Shown piece by piece: positions 16,782 to 24,727 of a DNA stretch of 64,000 nucleotides. Under the pieces are notes generated by a model. The model made no database searches. It was not told where the DNA came from and worked only from the letters and a program-made list of their open reading frames with translations. The translations under genes and the position numbers were made by a program. The DNA comes from SB15 sp964639245. GTDB taxonomy: Bacteria; Chloroflexota; Anaerolineae; Aggregatilineales; J027. How positions within the stretch are numbered: the stretch's first letter is position 1; each line of letters begins with the position of its first letter. The stretch covers positions 186,001-250,000 of the forward strand of contig CAZXCU010000002.1 of the NCBI GenBank assembly GCA_964639245.1, in the 5' to 3' direction.

Positions 16782-17849
16782 ATGCCAAAAAGACACGCGC
16801 TGCTAGTGGGGAGTATGCCCTTTGACAACGAAGAACAAGCGATGGGGCAGGCGCTCAATACATTGGGGGCATATCTCCATGCGTTGCCGGATGGTGAAAT
16901 TGGCGAAGTCACTGAACTCTATACCAAAGGTAAACGGGCAGCGTGGGTGCAGGCAGCCATTGACCTCTGCGCGGCAGACAAAGAGAATTGGAATGTGGTC
17001 AAACCAGCGGTACGGGGAAAAAGCGGTTTCCCCACCGGCTATGAGACCGGTGAACGGCTAAGTCCTAAACATCCGCCCAAAGAAATGGTCAAACATCTGA
17101 ATTTTCGCTACCATGAATATTTCCGTGAAAGTTACCCGATTTTCCAACGTTTGCGGGAAGAATCTGGGCTGCACCATTTAAAATTTCAGGTAGGTGTCCC
17201 TACCGGGCTGGGGATTGCCTTCGGGATGCTTTCGCCCGTCAATGCGTTTCGTTACAGTGGCGCGTTTAACAAACGGCTGGCCTATGAAGTCAATGAAATC
17301 CTCAAAATAGCGGGCGATGATGTCATCATTCAGGTAGAAATTCCGGCGGAAGTTGCCTTGGCCTATCGTGTCCCCAAATTTTTAATCAACATTCCCATCA
17401 ACAGTGTATTGGGGTTGGTCAAAGAAATTAATCCGCCCGCCACTATGGGGATTCACCTTTGCTTGGGCGATTTGAATAATGAAGCGCTGGTTAAAGCCAG
17501 TACATTGGACAGCATGGTTCATTTCGCTAACAAATTGGTCGAAAAATGGCCTTCAACGCATAAACTGCTCTATGTCCATTATCCGCTTGCCGAAGCTGCC
17601 GACCCTCCCCCTGTGGATGTGAATTTTTATGCACCTCTTAAACATGCTAAGCTGCCCAATGGAGTACGGTTTATCGCAGGTTTTATCCATGAAAAACGCA
17701 GCGATGCCGAACATCAGCAGATTTTAACGGCGATAGAAAATCTGCGCGGGGAAAGGGTCGAAGTGGCCTGTTCGTGCGGGATGGGACGACGTTCTAAGGA
17801 AGTGGGTGAGCAGTTGATTGGACTGACTGCCAGAGTCGCTGATATGTGA
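16782..17849 (+). CDS. UROD/MetE-like TIM-barrel protein
   Basis: A 355-residue protein resembling the catalytic barrel of cobalamin-independent methionine synthase and uroporphyrinogen decarboxylase. The order of features fits: GSMPF at the N-terminus, DGEIG, QVGVPTG, IIQVEIPAE, then GIHLCLGD (His and Cys), and CSCGMGRR near the C-terminus. The His-x-Cys and late Cys are in the places of MetE zinc ligands, so a zinc-activated methyl transfer is plausible, substrate unknown. ATG 16782 has AGGA 7 nt upstream; an open frame back to 16713 lacks a ribosome site. No methionine genes are nearby. Confidence 0.7.
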   Translation: MPKRHALLVGSMPFDNEEQAMGQALNTLGAYLHALPDGEIGEVTELYTKGKRAAWVQAAIDLCAADKENWNVVKPAVRGKSGFPTGYETGERLSPKHPPKEMVKHLNFRYHEYFRESYPIFQRLREESGLHHLKFQVGVPTGLGIAFGMLSPVNAFRYSGAFNKRLAYEVNEILKIAGDDVIIQVEIPAEVALAYRVPKFLINIPINSVLGLVKEINPPATMGIHLCLGDLNNEALVKASTLDSMVHFANKLVEKWPSTHKLLYVHYPLAEAADPPPVDVNFYAPLKHAKLPNGVRFIAGFIHEKRSDAEHQQILTAIENLRGERVEVACSCGMGRRSKEVGEQLIGLTARVADM

Positions 17850-17866
17850 ATTTGCTTTTGTCTCTC

Positions 17867-17900
17867 GCACTCCCTCCTTAAGCGTTTGTGGAGGGAGTGC
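17867..17900. terminator. perfect 11-bp hairpin between convergent genes
   Basis: GCACTCCCTCC (17867-17877) pairs with GGAGGGAGTGC (17890-17900) across 12 nt, between the convergent MetE-like and GbsR-like genes. There is no long T run on either side, so it may be a bidirectional terminator or mRNA-stabilising hairpin. Confidence 0.6.
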
Positions 17901-17908
17901 ATGTTGTC

Positions 17909-18475
17909 CTAATCCAAATCAATCCGCTTGACCTCGCTCATGTCCATTTCTGGCCCTTTTTTGAGGATGCTGGTCAAGACCAATTTGGCGAAGCGGAAAA
18001 ATTCCGACAGTTCGTCCATGCGCTGAATATACAAATCGGCAAGGTCACATTCAGCGGGACTCATTTCATGGGAACTAGCGCGTAACTGCCCCATATTTTG
18101 TTCCAGCACGTTGAGGGCGGTTTCAAGGTCTTTCATTTCCCGCGCCCCCAGAATCTTAGCGACAATTTTCCAGAAATCGCTTTCCGCCTCGTAATATTTG
18201 CGGTTGCTGGGGTTGTCCTCCCGAATCCAAACTTCGCGGACAGCGCCCATATATTCAAGCGTGCGGGTGTTCATGCTCACGCTGGCTTTGGATTTTTTGA
18301 CCCGTTCTTTGAGTTCATCCAGACTTAAGGGGGTCGGGCTGAGCAGCAGCGCGGCGTAAATTTCACCCATCACACGGTTGTAACCAAAATAATCGGCAAG
18401 TTGGCCTAAGCCCTGCATCATACTTTCACTGACGGCTTGTAAATGCGGGTTGAGGGGTTTGGGCGAATCCGCCAT
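17909..18475 (-). CDS. GbsR/MarR-like transcriptional regulator
   Basis: A 188-residue winged-helix regulator. The N-terminal half has the GbsR pattern: GYNRVMGEIYAALLLSPTPLSLDELKERVKKSKASVSMNTRTLEYMGAV, followed by a wing with VWIREDNPSNRKYYEAE. The C-terminal half is helical and probably dimerises. Relatives in Firmicutes control choline/glycine betaine genes, but none is nearby, so the ligand is unknown. The start has GGAGC 7 nt upstream; its 16-nt leader is identical to that of the gene at 1553. Confidence 0.78.
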   Translation of the reverse strand: MADSPKPLNPHLQAVSESMMQGLGQLADYFGYNRVMGEIYAALLLSPTPLSLDELKERVKKSKASVSMNTRTLEYMGAVREVWIREDNPSNRKYYEAESDFWKIVAKILGAREMKDLETALNVLEQNMGQLRASSHEMSPAECDLADLYIQRMDELSEFFRFAKLVLTSILKKGPEMDMSEVKRIDLD

Positions 18476-18516
18476 GCGACTGCTCCAATAGAATACCTAA
18501 AGTTTAACATGAGGGC

Positions 18517-19326
18517 TTATACATGACAACAGCAGCACAAATTCGCGGAGGGGGTTGGGGTCGGTGCGAGATAGCCTTCTGTGCCAATGGTCAATGTGTG
18601 TCTGAAGGCAAATTCTTCAAAATAAGGCATAAAATTATCACCGGGGCAGAGGGTATCCGTGTTAAAAGCACGGTGCGCGGCTAAATGGCTCAAGTTGAGC
18701 GCTTCCGCCAGCCATGCAATGAGTTGATGTGCCGACTCAATTTGTGGGTCAGTCGGTAAATTTTCCATGAAATTGCCAATAAAGCATACCCCCGCACTGC
18801 CTGTGTTGTAACCTGCCACATGCGCCCCGCGTACATTGATCGGGCGGCCTTCGTAAATTGTCCCCCCTTTGCCAATCAGATAGTGATAGCCCACATCCGC
18901 CCATTTTCTGTCGTTGCGGTGCAAATTTTGAATTTCCAGCAGGCTTTCAATATCATCCCCTTCGTCAATGACGGAATGATGCAGGACAAGCGTGGTATAG
19001 ATTTGCTTTAAATCGGTGTCATAGACGCGCCAGCCCAGCGGATTGTCCGGGCTGTAAAACCCCTTTTCATTGTCCGCTTCATGGTTGGGGGCAAGCGCTC
19101 CCCAATCTGCCCGCGCCACAATCAACGGCGCACTCGGCTCATTGGGAGTCACGACGACGGCTTGACCGGGTGGGGTGCTGGTCACAACCACGACAGGGCG
19201 TTCATCTTTCTGCTGGCTTAAAAAATAAGCCAGGCCGCCCAAACCCAGTCCACCGCCCGCACAGGCCAGCGCTGCCCCGCATCCCCCTGCTACAATCGCC
19301 ATAAATTCCCGTCGTGAAAAATCCAT
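18517..19326 (-). CDS. Tat-exported N-acetylmuramoyl-L-alanine amidase (PGRP-like) with Cys tail
   Basis: Cleaves peptide stems from peptidoglycan outside the membrane. The N-terminus has a twin-arginine motif (SRREFM, Arg5-Arg6) and a long glycine-rich hydrophobic segment. The amidase_2/PGRP domain (about 70-245) shows VLHHSV, GYHYLIGKGGTIYEGR, HVAGYNTGSAGVCFIGNF, HRAFN and the zinc-ligand Cys of DTLCPGDNF. After a Pro/Thr linker the protein ends in NLCCCCHV, four consecutive Cys at 264-267, which is not part of the known fold. Single gene, with the GbsR-like gene downstream in the same direction. Confidence 0.87.
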   Translation of the reverse strand: MDFSRREFMAIVAGGCGAALACAGGGLGLGGLAYFLSQQKDERPVVVVTSTPPGQAVVVTPNEPSAPLIVARADWGALAPNHEADNEKGFYSPDNPLGWRVYDTDLKQIYTTLVLHHSVIDEGDDIESLLEIQNLHRNDRKWADVGYHYLIGKGGTIYEGRPINVRGAHVAGYNTGSAGVCFIGNFMENLPTDPQIESAHQLIAWLAEALNLSHLAAHRAFNTDTLCPGDNFMPYFEEFAFRHTLTIGTEGYLAPTPTPSANLCCCCHV

Positions 19327-19384
19327 AGTCTAGCCTCTCTGCTGCGTTTATCATAGTATAGGACAAACGTGGAGATGTCATCTT

Positions 19385-20533
19385 ATGCGATTTAGCCGTG
19401 TGGAACTGACCAACTGGAAAAATTTTAGAGATGTGAAAATTGACCTCCCCAACCGTGTTTTTTTAGTGGGGCCAAATGCTTCGGGTAAATCGAATTTTTT
19501 AGATGTCTTTCGGTTTCTACGGGATGTGGCACGTCCGGGGGGGGGATTACGAAATGCGTGTGAGGAACGCGGCGGTGTCTCTAAAATCCGCTTCTTAGCT
19601 GCACGTTTGCCAGCAGGAGTTGAGGTATCTGTTGAATTAAGCGACAAGGATGATAAAAAATGGCGTTATGAACTTGCTTTTACTCAGGAAAAAGGAATCC
19701 CTAAAATTATCCGAGAGACAGTGTTTGATGGTAATGTCTCGATTTTACAACGTCCTGAAGCGAATGATATAAAAGACCCTCTGAGGTTAACTCAAACCGC
19801 ATTGGAACAAGTGTATTTTAATCAGGAATTTCGAGAGATTCAGGAATTTTTCTCAAAAGTTTCTTATCTACACCTCATTCCTCAAATTGTTCGTAACGGC
19901 AACTTGTCATCAGATACCAATGTTCCCGATTTTTATGGGGGACAATTTTTAGAGAAAGTTGCTGAAATGCAACCTAAACTGCGTCAACTACGATTAAATC
20001 GGATTCTTAAAACACTCAAAACTGCTGTGCCACAATTAGATGAGCTAGAGTTTGTACCAGATAATCGAGGTGTTCCTCATTTACAGGTTCGCTATAGTCA
20101 TTGGCGACCTAAGGTCGGAATCCAAGATGAAACTCAACTTTCCGATGGCACTTTACGGTTAATCGCTTTGTTGTGGTCTCTGGAAGACGGGGATGGGACG
20201 CTCTTGTTGGAAGAGCCTGAAATTTCACTCCATAGCGGGATTGTACGTCGTTTGTCCGGCATTATTCATCGGGCAAATCGGGAAAATCGTAAAAATAAAA
20301 ACTGGCAGGTGAGGCAAGTGATGGTGAGTACCCACAGCGCAGATTTACTTTCTGATGAGGCGATAAGTGGGCATGAAACGCTTCTGCTTGTTCCTACCAA
20401 AGAAGGTACAGAAATTCATCTGGCTACTGAGTATCGAGATGTAAAAGCGTTGTTAGAGGCGGGGTTATCGGTTGCGGAAGCCGTGCTACCCCTCACTGAA
20501 CCAAAAGAATTTAACCAGCTGGACTTGCTATGA
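19385..20533 (+). CDS. AAA ATPase (AAA_21, OLD/SMC-like), partner of TOPRIM gene
   Basis: A 382-residue ATPase. Walker A is GPNASGKS (29-36), the ABC-like QLSDGTLR signature lies near 255, Walker B LLLEEPEISLH near 273 and the switch STHSADLL near 315. Architecture matches the ATPase half of OLD proteins, but the chain ends without a nuclease domain; the nuclease-like domain is supplied by the next gene, whose ATG overlaps this stop (ATGA). GGAG precedes the ATG. The pair resembles two-gene ATPase-TOPRIM defence modules. Several codons and the A+T content differ from neighbours, suggesting transfer. Confidence 0.83.
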   Translation: MRFSRVELTNWKNFRDVKIDLPNRVFLVGPNASGKSNFLDVFRFLRDVARPGGGLRNACEERGGVSKIRFLAARLPAGVEVSVELSDKDDKKWRYELAFTQEKGIPKIIRETVFDGNVSILQRPEANDIKDPLRLTQTALEQVYFNQEFREIQEFFSKVSYLHLIPQIVRNGNLSSDTNVPDFYGGQFLEKVAEMQPKLRQLRLNRILKTLKTAVPQLDELEFVPDNRGVPHLQVRYSHWRPKVGIQDETQLSDGTLRLIALLWSLEDGDGTLLLEEPEISLHSGIVRRLSGIIHRANRENRKNKNWQVRQVMVSTHSADLLSDEAISGHETLLLVPTKEGTEIHLATEYRDVKALLEAGLSVAEAVLPLTEPKEFNQLDLL

Positions 20534-21141
20534 TTTCATTAAGACTGCTGGTTGAAAGTATTTTGGATGAGCATGTTTTAAGAAAGCTCTTGGCACATAC
20601 CAACCGATATGCTGTGGATGCCTGCGATAGAAAAGGGGGCAAAGCCAATTTAAAGAAAGTTGTTCAAGGCTACAATCAAGCGGCGCAGGGCTACCCCTAT
20701 TTTTTCTTGGTAGATTTGGATGATGATGAATGTCCTATTGGGTTAATCAACCGTTGGCTGCCGCGTGGCAAACATCCGAATTTGCTGCTGCGGGTGGCGG
20801 TGCGAGAGGTTGAATCTTGGCTTCTGGCTGACCGTGAAGGGTTGAGCCGATTTTTACGGGTAAAAGCTGACTATTTTCCACGGATCAAGCCAGACGAAAT
20901 CACCAAGCCAAAAGAAATGCTTGTGGCACTTGCTCAGAAATCTGAATCGCGCTCAATCCGAGAAGCGATTGTGCCAGACCCCAAAAGCACCAGCAAAGTT
21001 GGCCCCGATTACAACGGGCAACTCAGTAAATTTGTGGATTTTCATTGGAATCTGGAATCCGCGATGCAGCACTCCGACAGCCTCTTTCGTGCCTACCAAG
21101 CATTTCTGTATTTTGAGCCAGTCTACCCTGATGCGAAATGA
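20530..21141 (+). CDS. TOPRIM-like (DUF4276/OLD-type) nuclease candidate
   Basis: A 203-residue protein coupled to the ATPase gene. It begins with LLVESILDEHVLRKLL, matching the TOPRIM glutamate motif, followed by FFLVDLDDDECP (acidic motif at 60-68) and REVESWLLADREGL (92-104), the EsW-x-AD signature of DUF4276-type proteins. These acidic residues would bind two metal ions for DNA or RNA cleavage. Complex formation with the upstream ATPase is inferred from overlap and from OLD architecture. A tRNA-targeting or RloB-like role cannot be excluded. Confidence 0.68.
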   Translation: MISLRLLVESILDEHVLRKLLAHTNRYAVDACDRKGGKANLKKVVQGYNQAAQGYPYFFLVDLDDDECPIGLINRWLPRGKHPNLLLRVAVREVESWLLADREGLSRFLRVKADYFPRIKPDEITKPKEMLVALAQKSESRSIREAIVPDPKSTSKVGPDYNGQLSKFVDFHWNLESAMQHSDSLFRAYQAFLYFEPVYPDAK

Positions 21142-21191
21142 TTTCTCCGTAATGATTTTGTTGCACAGTCATTCTATACAGGGGAGGTAAA

Positions 21192-22034
21192 ATGATGAAA
21201 AAATTCCTATGGTTGGTTTTAGGTGCAGGTTTAATCGGCTATTGGGGGGTCATCGCGCAGGACGATGCGCCCATCGAAAATGTTGATATTCGCTCCGTTG
21301 AATCGATTCTGGACGGTCAACCCTTAGAAGTTACCAATTTTGCCAATGACGGTTCGGCTACGCTGCCGATTGTCACGACGGTTCCTGTCGCCTGTTCGAT
21401 TGTCTACGGGACAACGCCAGAATTTGGCATGTTGGCGGTGGATATGGACATGGATGGTGGCGCACACACCGACCACAGCCCGCTTTTAACCGGGCTTGAA
21501 CCGGAAACGACCTATTATTTCCGCGTACAAGGCACAGACCCCGACGGCGTGATTTATCTTTCGGAGGTGATGAGTTTCACTACACCTCCCTTAGACACCA
21601 GCGAATCGGAAAATCTGGCTTCACCGGGTCGGGGGGCGGAAATAATCGGGTACAGCAGCGCGTTTGGCGGGGCGGAACTGGATGAACGGTGGGGAGCAGC
21701 CAGCGCTTTTGACGACAATCCCAACACGGCATGGTCATCGGCGGGGGATGGCAGCAACGCATGGGTCGAAGTGCAGCTTGCCGGACGTGCCAGCATTGAA
21801 TCTGTAGCGTTCTGGTCGCGTTCAATGTCCGATGGTTCAGCGATTACTTTAGCTTTTACCGTGACCACCGAAACAGGAGAAATTTTTGGCCCCTTTGAAG
21901 TCCCCGATGCCAGCGAACCCTACGAATTTGAAGTGGCAATTGAGGCGGAAACGCTGCGTTTTGACCTTGTGGATACCACTGGTGGCAATACGGGCATCAC
22001 CGATGTGGCTGTTTATGGGGAATTTGTGGATTAA
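21192..22034 (+). CDS. exported protein with fibronectin-III-like and discoidin (F5/8-C) domains
   Basis: A secreted protein of 280 residues. A signal peptide covers about 1-22 (cleavage near VIAQ). Residues 50-130 form a fibronectin-III-like/purple-phosphatase-type domain (LLTGLEPETTYYFRVQGTD), and 150-278 a discoidin fold (SAFDDNPNTAWSSAGDGSNAWVEVQL, then ITDVAVYGEFVD). Such proteins bind carbohydrate or surfaces; no catalytic domain is present. GGGGAGG precedes two adjacent ATG codons. It follows the ATPase-TOPRIM pair by 50 nt but its signal peptide argues against a shared function. Confidence 0.75.
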   Translation: MMKKFLWLVLGAGLIGYWGVIAQDDAPIENVDIRSVESILDGQPLEVTNFANDGSATLPIVTTVPVACSIVYGTTPEFGMLAVDMDMDGGAHTDHSPLLTGLEPETTYYFRVQGTDPDGVIYLSEVMSFTTPPLDTSESENLASPGRGAEIIGYSSAFGGAELDERWGAASAFDDNPNTAWSSAGDGSNAWVEVQLAGRASIESVAFWSRSMSDGSAITLAFTVTTETGEIFGPFEVPDASEPYEFEVAIEAETLRFDLVDTTGGNTGITDVAVYGEFVD

Positions 22035-22054
22035 AATTCAGAATTTTCTGTAAA

Positions 22055-22080
22055 GGCGGGTATTGCTTGCTGTACCCGCC
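22055..22080. terminator. 8-bp hairpin between convergent genes
   Basis: GGCGGGTA (22055-22062) and TACCCGCC (22073-22080) pair perfectly across a 10-nt loop, 20 bp after the discoidin-gene stop and before the convergent lipoprotein gene. No T run follows; it is related in sequence to the G+C-rich palindromes elsewhere in the window. Confidence 0.5.
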
Positions 22081-22096
22081 CCAAAATCAATCAATG

Positions 22097-22858
22097 CTAT
22101 GATTCTTCCTCTGTGCCGTAATTGTCAAAATATTGCAGCACGTCCCGAATCTGGCGGTAATCCATCAAATTAATTGCTATCACATGCCCTAACCCGTCTT
22201 TATCCATCAGAATCAACCCGCCGCGATAGGGGTCTACCAGCGTGTCGCCAAAGGTGTCACGAATGCTGCGGATTAAATCGACGGATGCAACTCCGGTTTG
22301 CCATGTTTGCCCCTCAATCAGCGCGGGTTGACTTGCTGCCTGATACGCAGCGACATCTTCGGGGAGGTCAGCCGGGTCAATGCTCAAGATGAGAAATGTG
22401 CCATGCAGTTGGTTGCCGGAGGTGTTCAAATTTTCGATTGCGGCACGGATTTCGCCGGTTTGCTCCGCACAGGGCTGGCAAATAGTAGAAAAAGTTTGTA
22501 TCAGCACCAATTCGCCAGTGTAGGTTTCAAGGGTTTGCCGTGTGCCTTCGCCATGGGTGAAAAACGCAGTCCGCCACGCGCCGGGTGCATGGGACGACAA
22601 CACATAATCATAGGCGTTAGTCGGGGTGGGGGTGTTTAACCGTGTGGTGGTGATGGCCGATTGCACCACCGACGGGGTTTGAGTCGGGAGGGCTTGCAGG
22701 GTGCCAATCGCCTCAAAAGTCTGACGCTGATTGACAGTCGCTTGGGCAACCACCGTTGCATTCCGGTCTAGCGGCGAGGACGCATATTCAGATTCTGGTA
22801 AGCAAGCGCTCACAAAAATGAGTAGTCCAATCCACAAAACAAGTGTTTTTCGCATCAT
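22097..22858 (-). CDS. thioredoxin-like lipoprotein
   Basis: A membrane-anchored lipoprotein of 253 residues with lipobox VSAC (Cys19). After a Thr/Pro-rich linker (50-85) comes a TlpA/SCO-like thioredoxin fold with redox pair CQPC (Cys127, Cys130), FLILSIDPADLPEDVAAY and a GGLILMDKDG strand. It probably acts as an extracytoplasmic thiol reductant or copper-handling factor. Its ATG lies 1 nt after the stop of the glycosyltransferase gene, so the two form an operon. Confidence 0.78.
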   Translation of the reverse strand: MMRKTLVLWIGLLIFVSACLPESEYASSPLDRNATVVAQATVNQRQTFEAIGTLQALPTQTPSVVQSAITTTRLNTPTPTNAYDYVLSSHAPGAWRTAFFTHGEGTRQTLETYTGELVLIQTFSTICQPCAEQTGEIRAAIENLNTSGNQLHGTFLILSIDPADLPEDVAAYQAASQPALIEGQTWQTGVASVDLIRSIRDTFGDTLVDPYRGGLILMDKDGLGHVIAINLMDYRQIRDVLQYFDNYGTEEES

Positions 22859-22859
22859 G

Positions 22860-24686
22860 TTATTCTACCTTGAGTGTTCCCACGACTTGATATTCCTCAC
22901 CGTTACTGGTCGGTAAAATCCGCCCATCACTCAGAGTATACACCTTAACCCCAATTTGATAGGTACCTGCGGGTAATTTTAAGGGATGTGCATCGTAAAC
23001 CAACTGATTCGGCTGCCATTGGCTGGTTGGAAATTGATTTTCCTGTGGAAAACTGTCATGTTGACCTGCCACTGTGCCATCTTCCCGCAGTGCCAAAACC
23101 GACACTGTGTAATCTTGCGTCAAAAGCTGTGGAGCGCTCCACCACAACTGTACATAGAAAGTTTCATCAGCAGCAACCACCGGGGCTATATAGACCTGAT
23201 GCAACCCCAGTGAATCAGCAAAAGTCGTTACATTTTTTGCCAGCAGCCCATTGGAATCATAGCGGTACAGGTAAATTTTATTTTCAAAATGCGGGAGATA
23301 GGTGTGGTAGGTACGCTGATAACCCCATTCTTGAAAGGCCGTAAAAAGTGGTGAGTCCTCGCCCCAATAAATTAACCAGAAACCTGTTGCGTCATCCACA
23401 ATTTCAAAGCGGAGGGTGGTCAACAAATCGACGTTGGGGGTGTGCTGCAAATCAAAAATTGACCCCAGCGGAATATCTTTTCCCACATCCTCCCGCAAAT
23501 GATAATTCATCGCTGCCGCTTCCCCGTACACCTGATACAGAATCGGCTGCTGGTCAACTTGGTGGGCATCCAGATATTCAGCAATCGGTTTCCATGGCGG
23601 GGCGGTATATTCAACATCGGTGGTAAGCAGCCCGTTGACCAGCAAAAAAATGATCAAGGCTTTCCGCCCGAAGCCGTCAAAGGCGGTGATACCGATTCCC
23701 ATCAGCAGCGCCATAAAGGGCAGAATCATTGAAATATTCCGGTCATTCAGCAGGGTTGATCCGTCATCCTCGACCAGCGCGATTACGGCTAAGGGGGTAA
23801 AAATGCCTAAAAATGGGAGGAATACGGCTTGCCGATGTTGCTTATTTTTCAAAATTGGACTTGCCAACCCCAGCAGCAGCAACCCGACCATCATGACCAT
23901 CGGTTTGCCGAAAAATTCCGGTGCAAGCAGTTCCACACTCTCCCAATTTATCGGGATCGTATGTGAAATATTGCCCTGTTGAAGATATTGATAATAAAAC
24001 AGGGCTAATCCGGGTAGATAGGCGATGAAGGCCAAAAAATATAAACTGCCGAGTTTGATTAATTTTTGCGTGGCGGACACCCGATGGGATGTCCCTACAG
24101 GGCGACCATACATCGCGTCCGTTGTGATGATGACCCCTGCAAAAATTATCTGCCCCAGCAGCACCAGCATATACAAACTATGCGTATACAACCCGCCAAT
24201 CACACTCACAACCAAAATCAGCCCACGCAGAAAACGGGGGTTTTTCAGCCACTTGACCAGCGCCCAACTTGACCACACCGCAAAAAACATCAGCCATGTG
24301 TAGTGACGGACTTCCTGCGAGAACACAATTTGTTTATCCAGCAGGGTAAATAGGAGCAGGGCAAAAATTCCTGCTTCCACCCCGAACAGGGTTTTCCCCA
24401 AGCGATACAGCATTGCGCCGGTGAGCAGCGCCGCAAAGACCGCCATCAGACGTAACGCGATTTCTTCATCGCCGGCAATCTGTCGCCAGCCATGCAGCAC
24501 AAAAAAATAGAGGGGTGGATGGCGGTCATGCGAAAGCTCAATGAACACATCGCGCAGCGAATCGCCGTCGGTAAAGCGAATTGACCAACCCTCATCCCCC
24601 CAGATACTTTTGTCATTCAGTTTGGGAATCAAGAGCAAACTCAGGAGCAGGAGCAAAATCGTGGTGGTGAATAGCGTTGTTTTCAT
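22860..24686 (-). CDS. GT39/ArnT-like membrane glycosyltransferase
   Basis: A polytopic membrane protein of 608 residues with about 10-12 hydrophobic segments. The first loop carries the PMT-type catalytic motif: GDEGWS (Asp-Glu) after TM1 and HDRHPPLYFFVLHGW, as in GT39/GT83 enzymes using polyprenyl-phosphate sugars. The C-terminal 200 residues form an extracytoplasmic beta domain. ATG 24686 is chosen because it begins the first membrane segment; the frame is open to 24755 but that overlaps xylB. No Shine-Dalgarno is seen; TAAGAT 10 nt upstream may be a -10 box of a leaderless mRNA. Confidence 0.8.
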   Translation of the reverse strand: MKTTLFTTTILLLLLSLLLIPKLNDKSIWGDEGWSIRFTDGDSLRDVFIELSHDRHPPLYFFVLHGWRQIAGDEEIALRLMAVFAALLTGAMLYRLGKTLFGVEAGIFALLLFTLLDKQIVFSQEVRHYTWLMFFAVWSSWALVKWLKNPRFLRGLILVVSVIGGLYTHSLYMLVLLGQIIFAGVIITTDAMYGRPVGTSHRVSATQKLIKLGSLYFLAFIAYLPGLALFYYQYLQQGNISHTIPINWESVELLAPEFFGKPMVMMVGLLLLGLASPILKNKQHRQAVFLPFLGIFTPLAVIALVEDDGSTLLNDRNISMILPFMALLMGIGITAFDGFGRKALIIFLLVNGLLTTDVEYTAPPWKPIAEYLDAHQVDQQPILYQVYGEAAAMNYHLREDVGKDIPLGSIFDLQHTPNVDLLTTLRFEIVDDATGFWLIYWGEDSPLFTAFQEWGYQRTYHTYLPHFENKIYLYRYDSNGLLAKNVTTFADSLGLHQVYIAPVVAADETFYVQLWWSAPQLLTQDYTVSVLALREDGTVAGQHDSFPQENQFPTSQWQPNQLVYDAHPLKLPAGTYQIGVKVYTLSDGRILPTSNGEEYQVVGTLKVE

Positions 24687-24727
24687 AGGCGCGGTAATCT
24701 TATCATGTTGAAAGGGCAGGGAAAATA

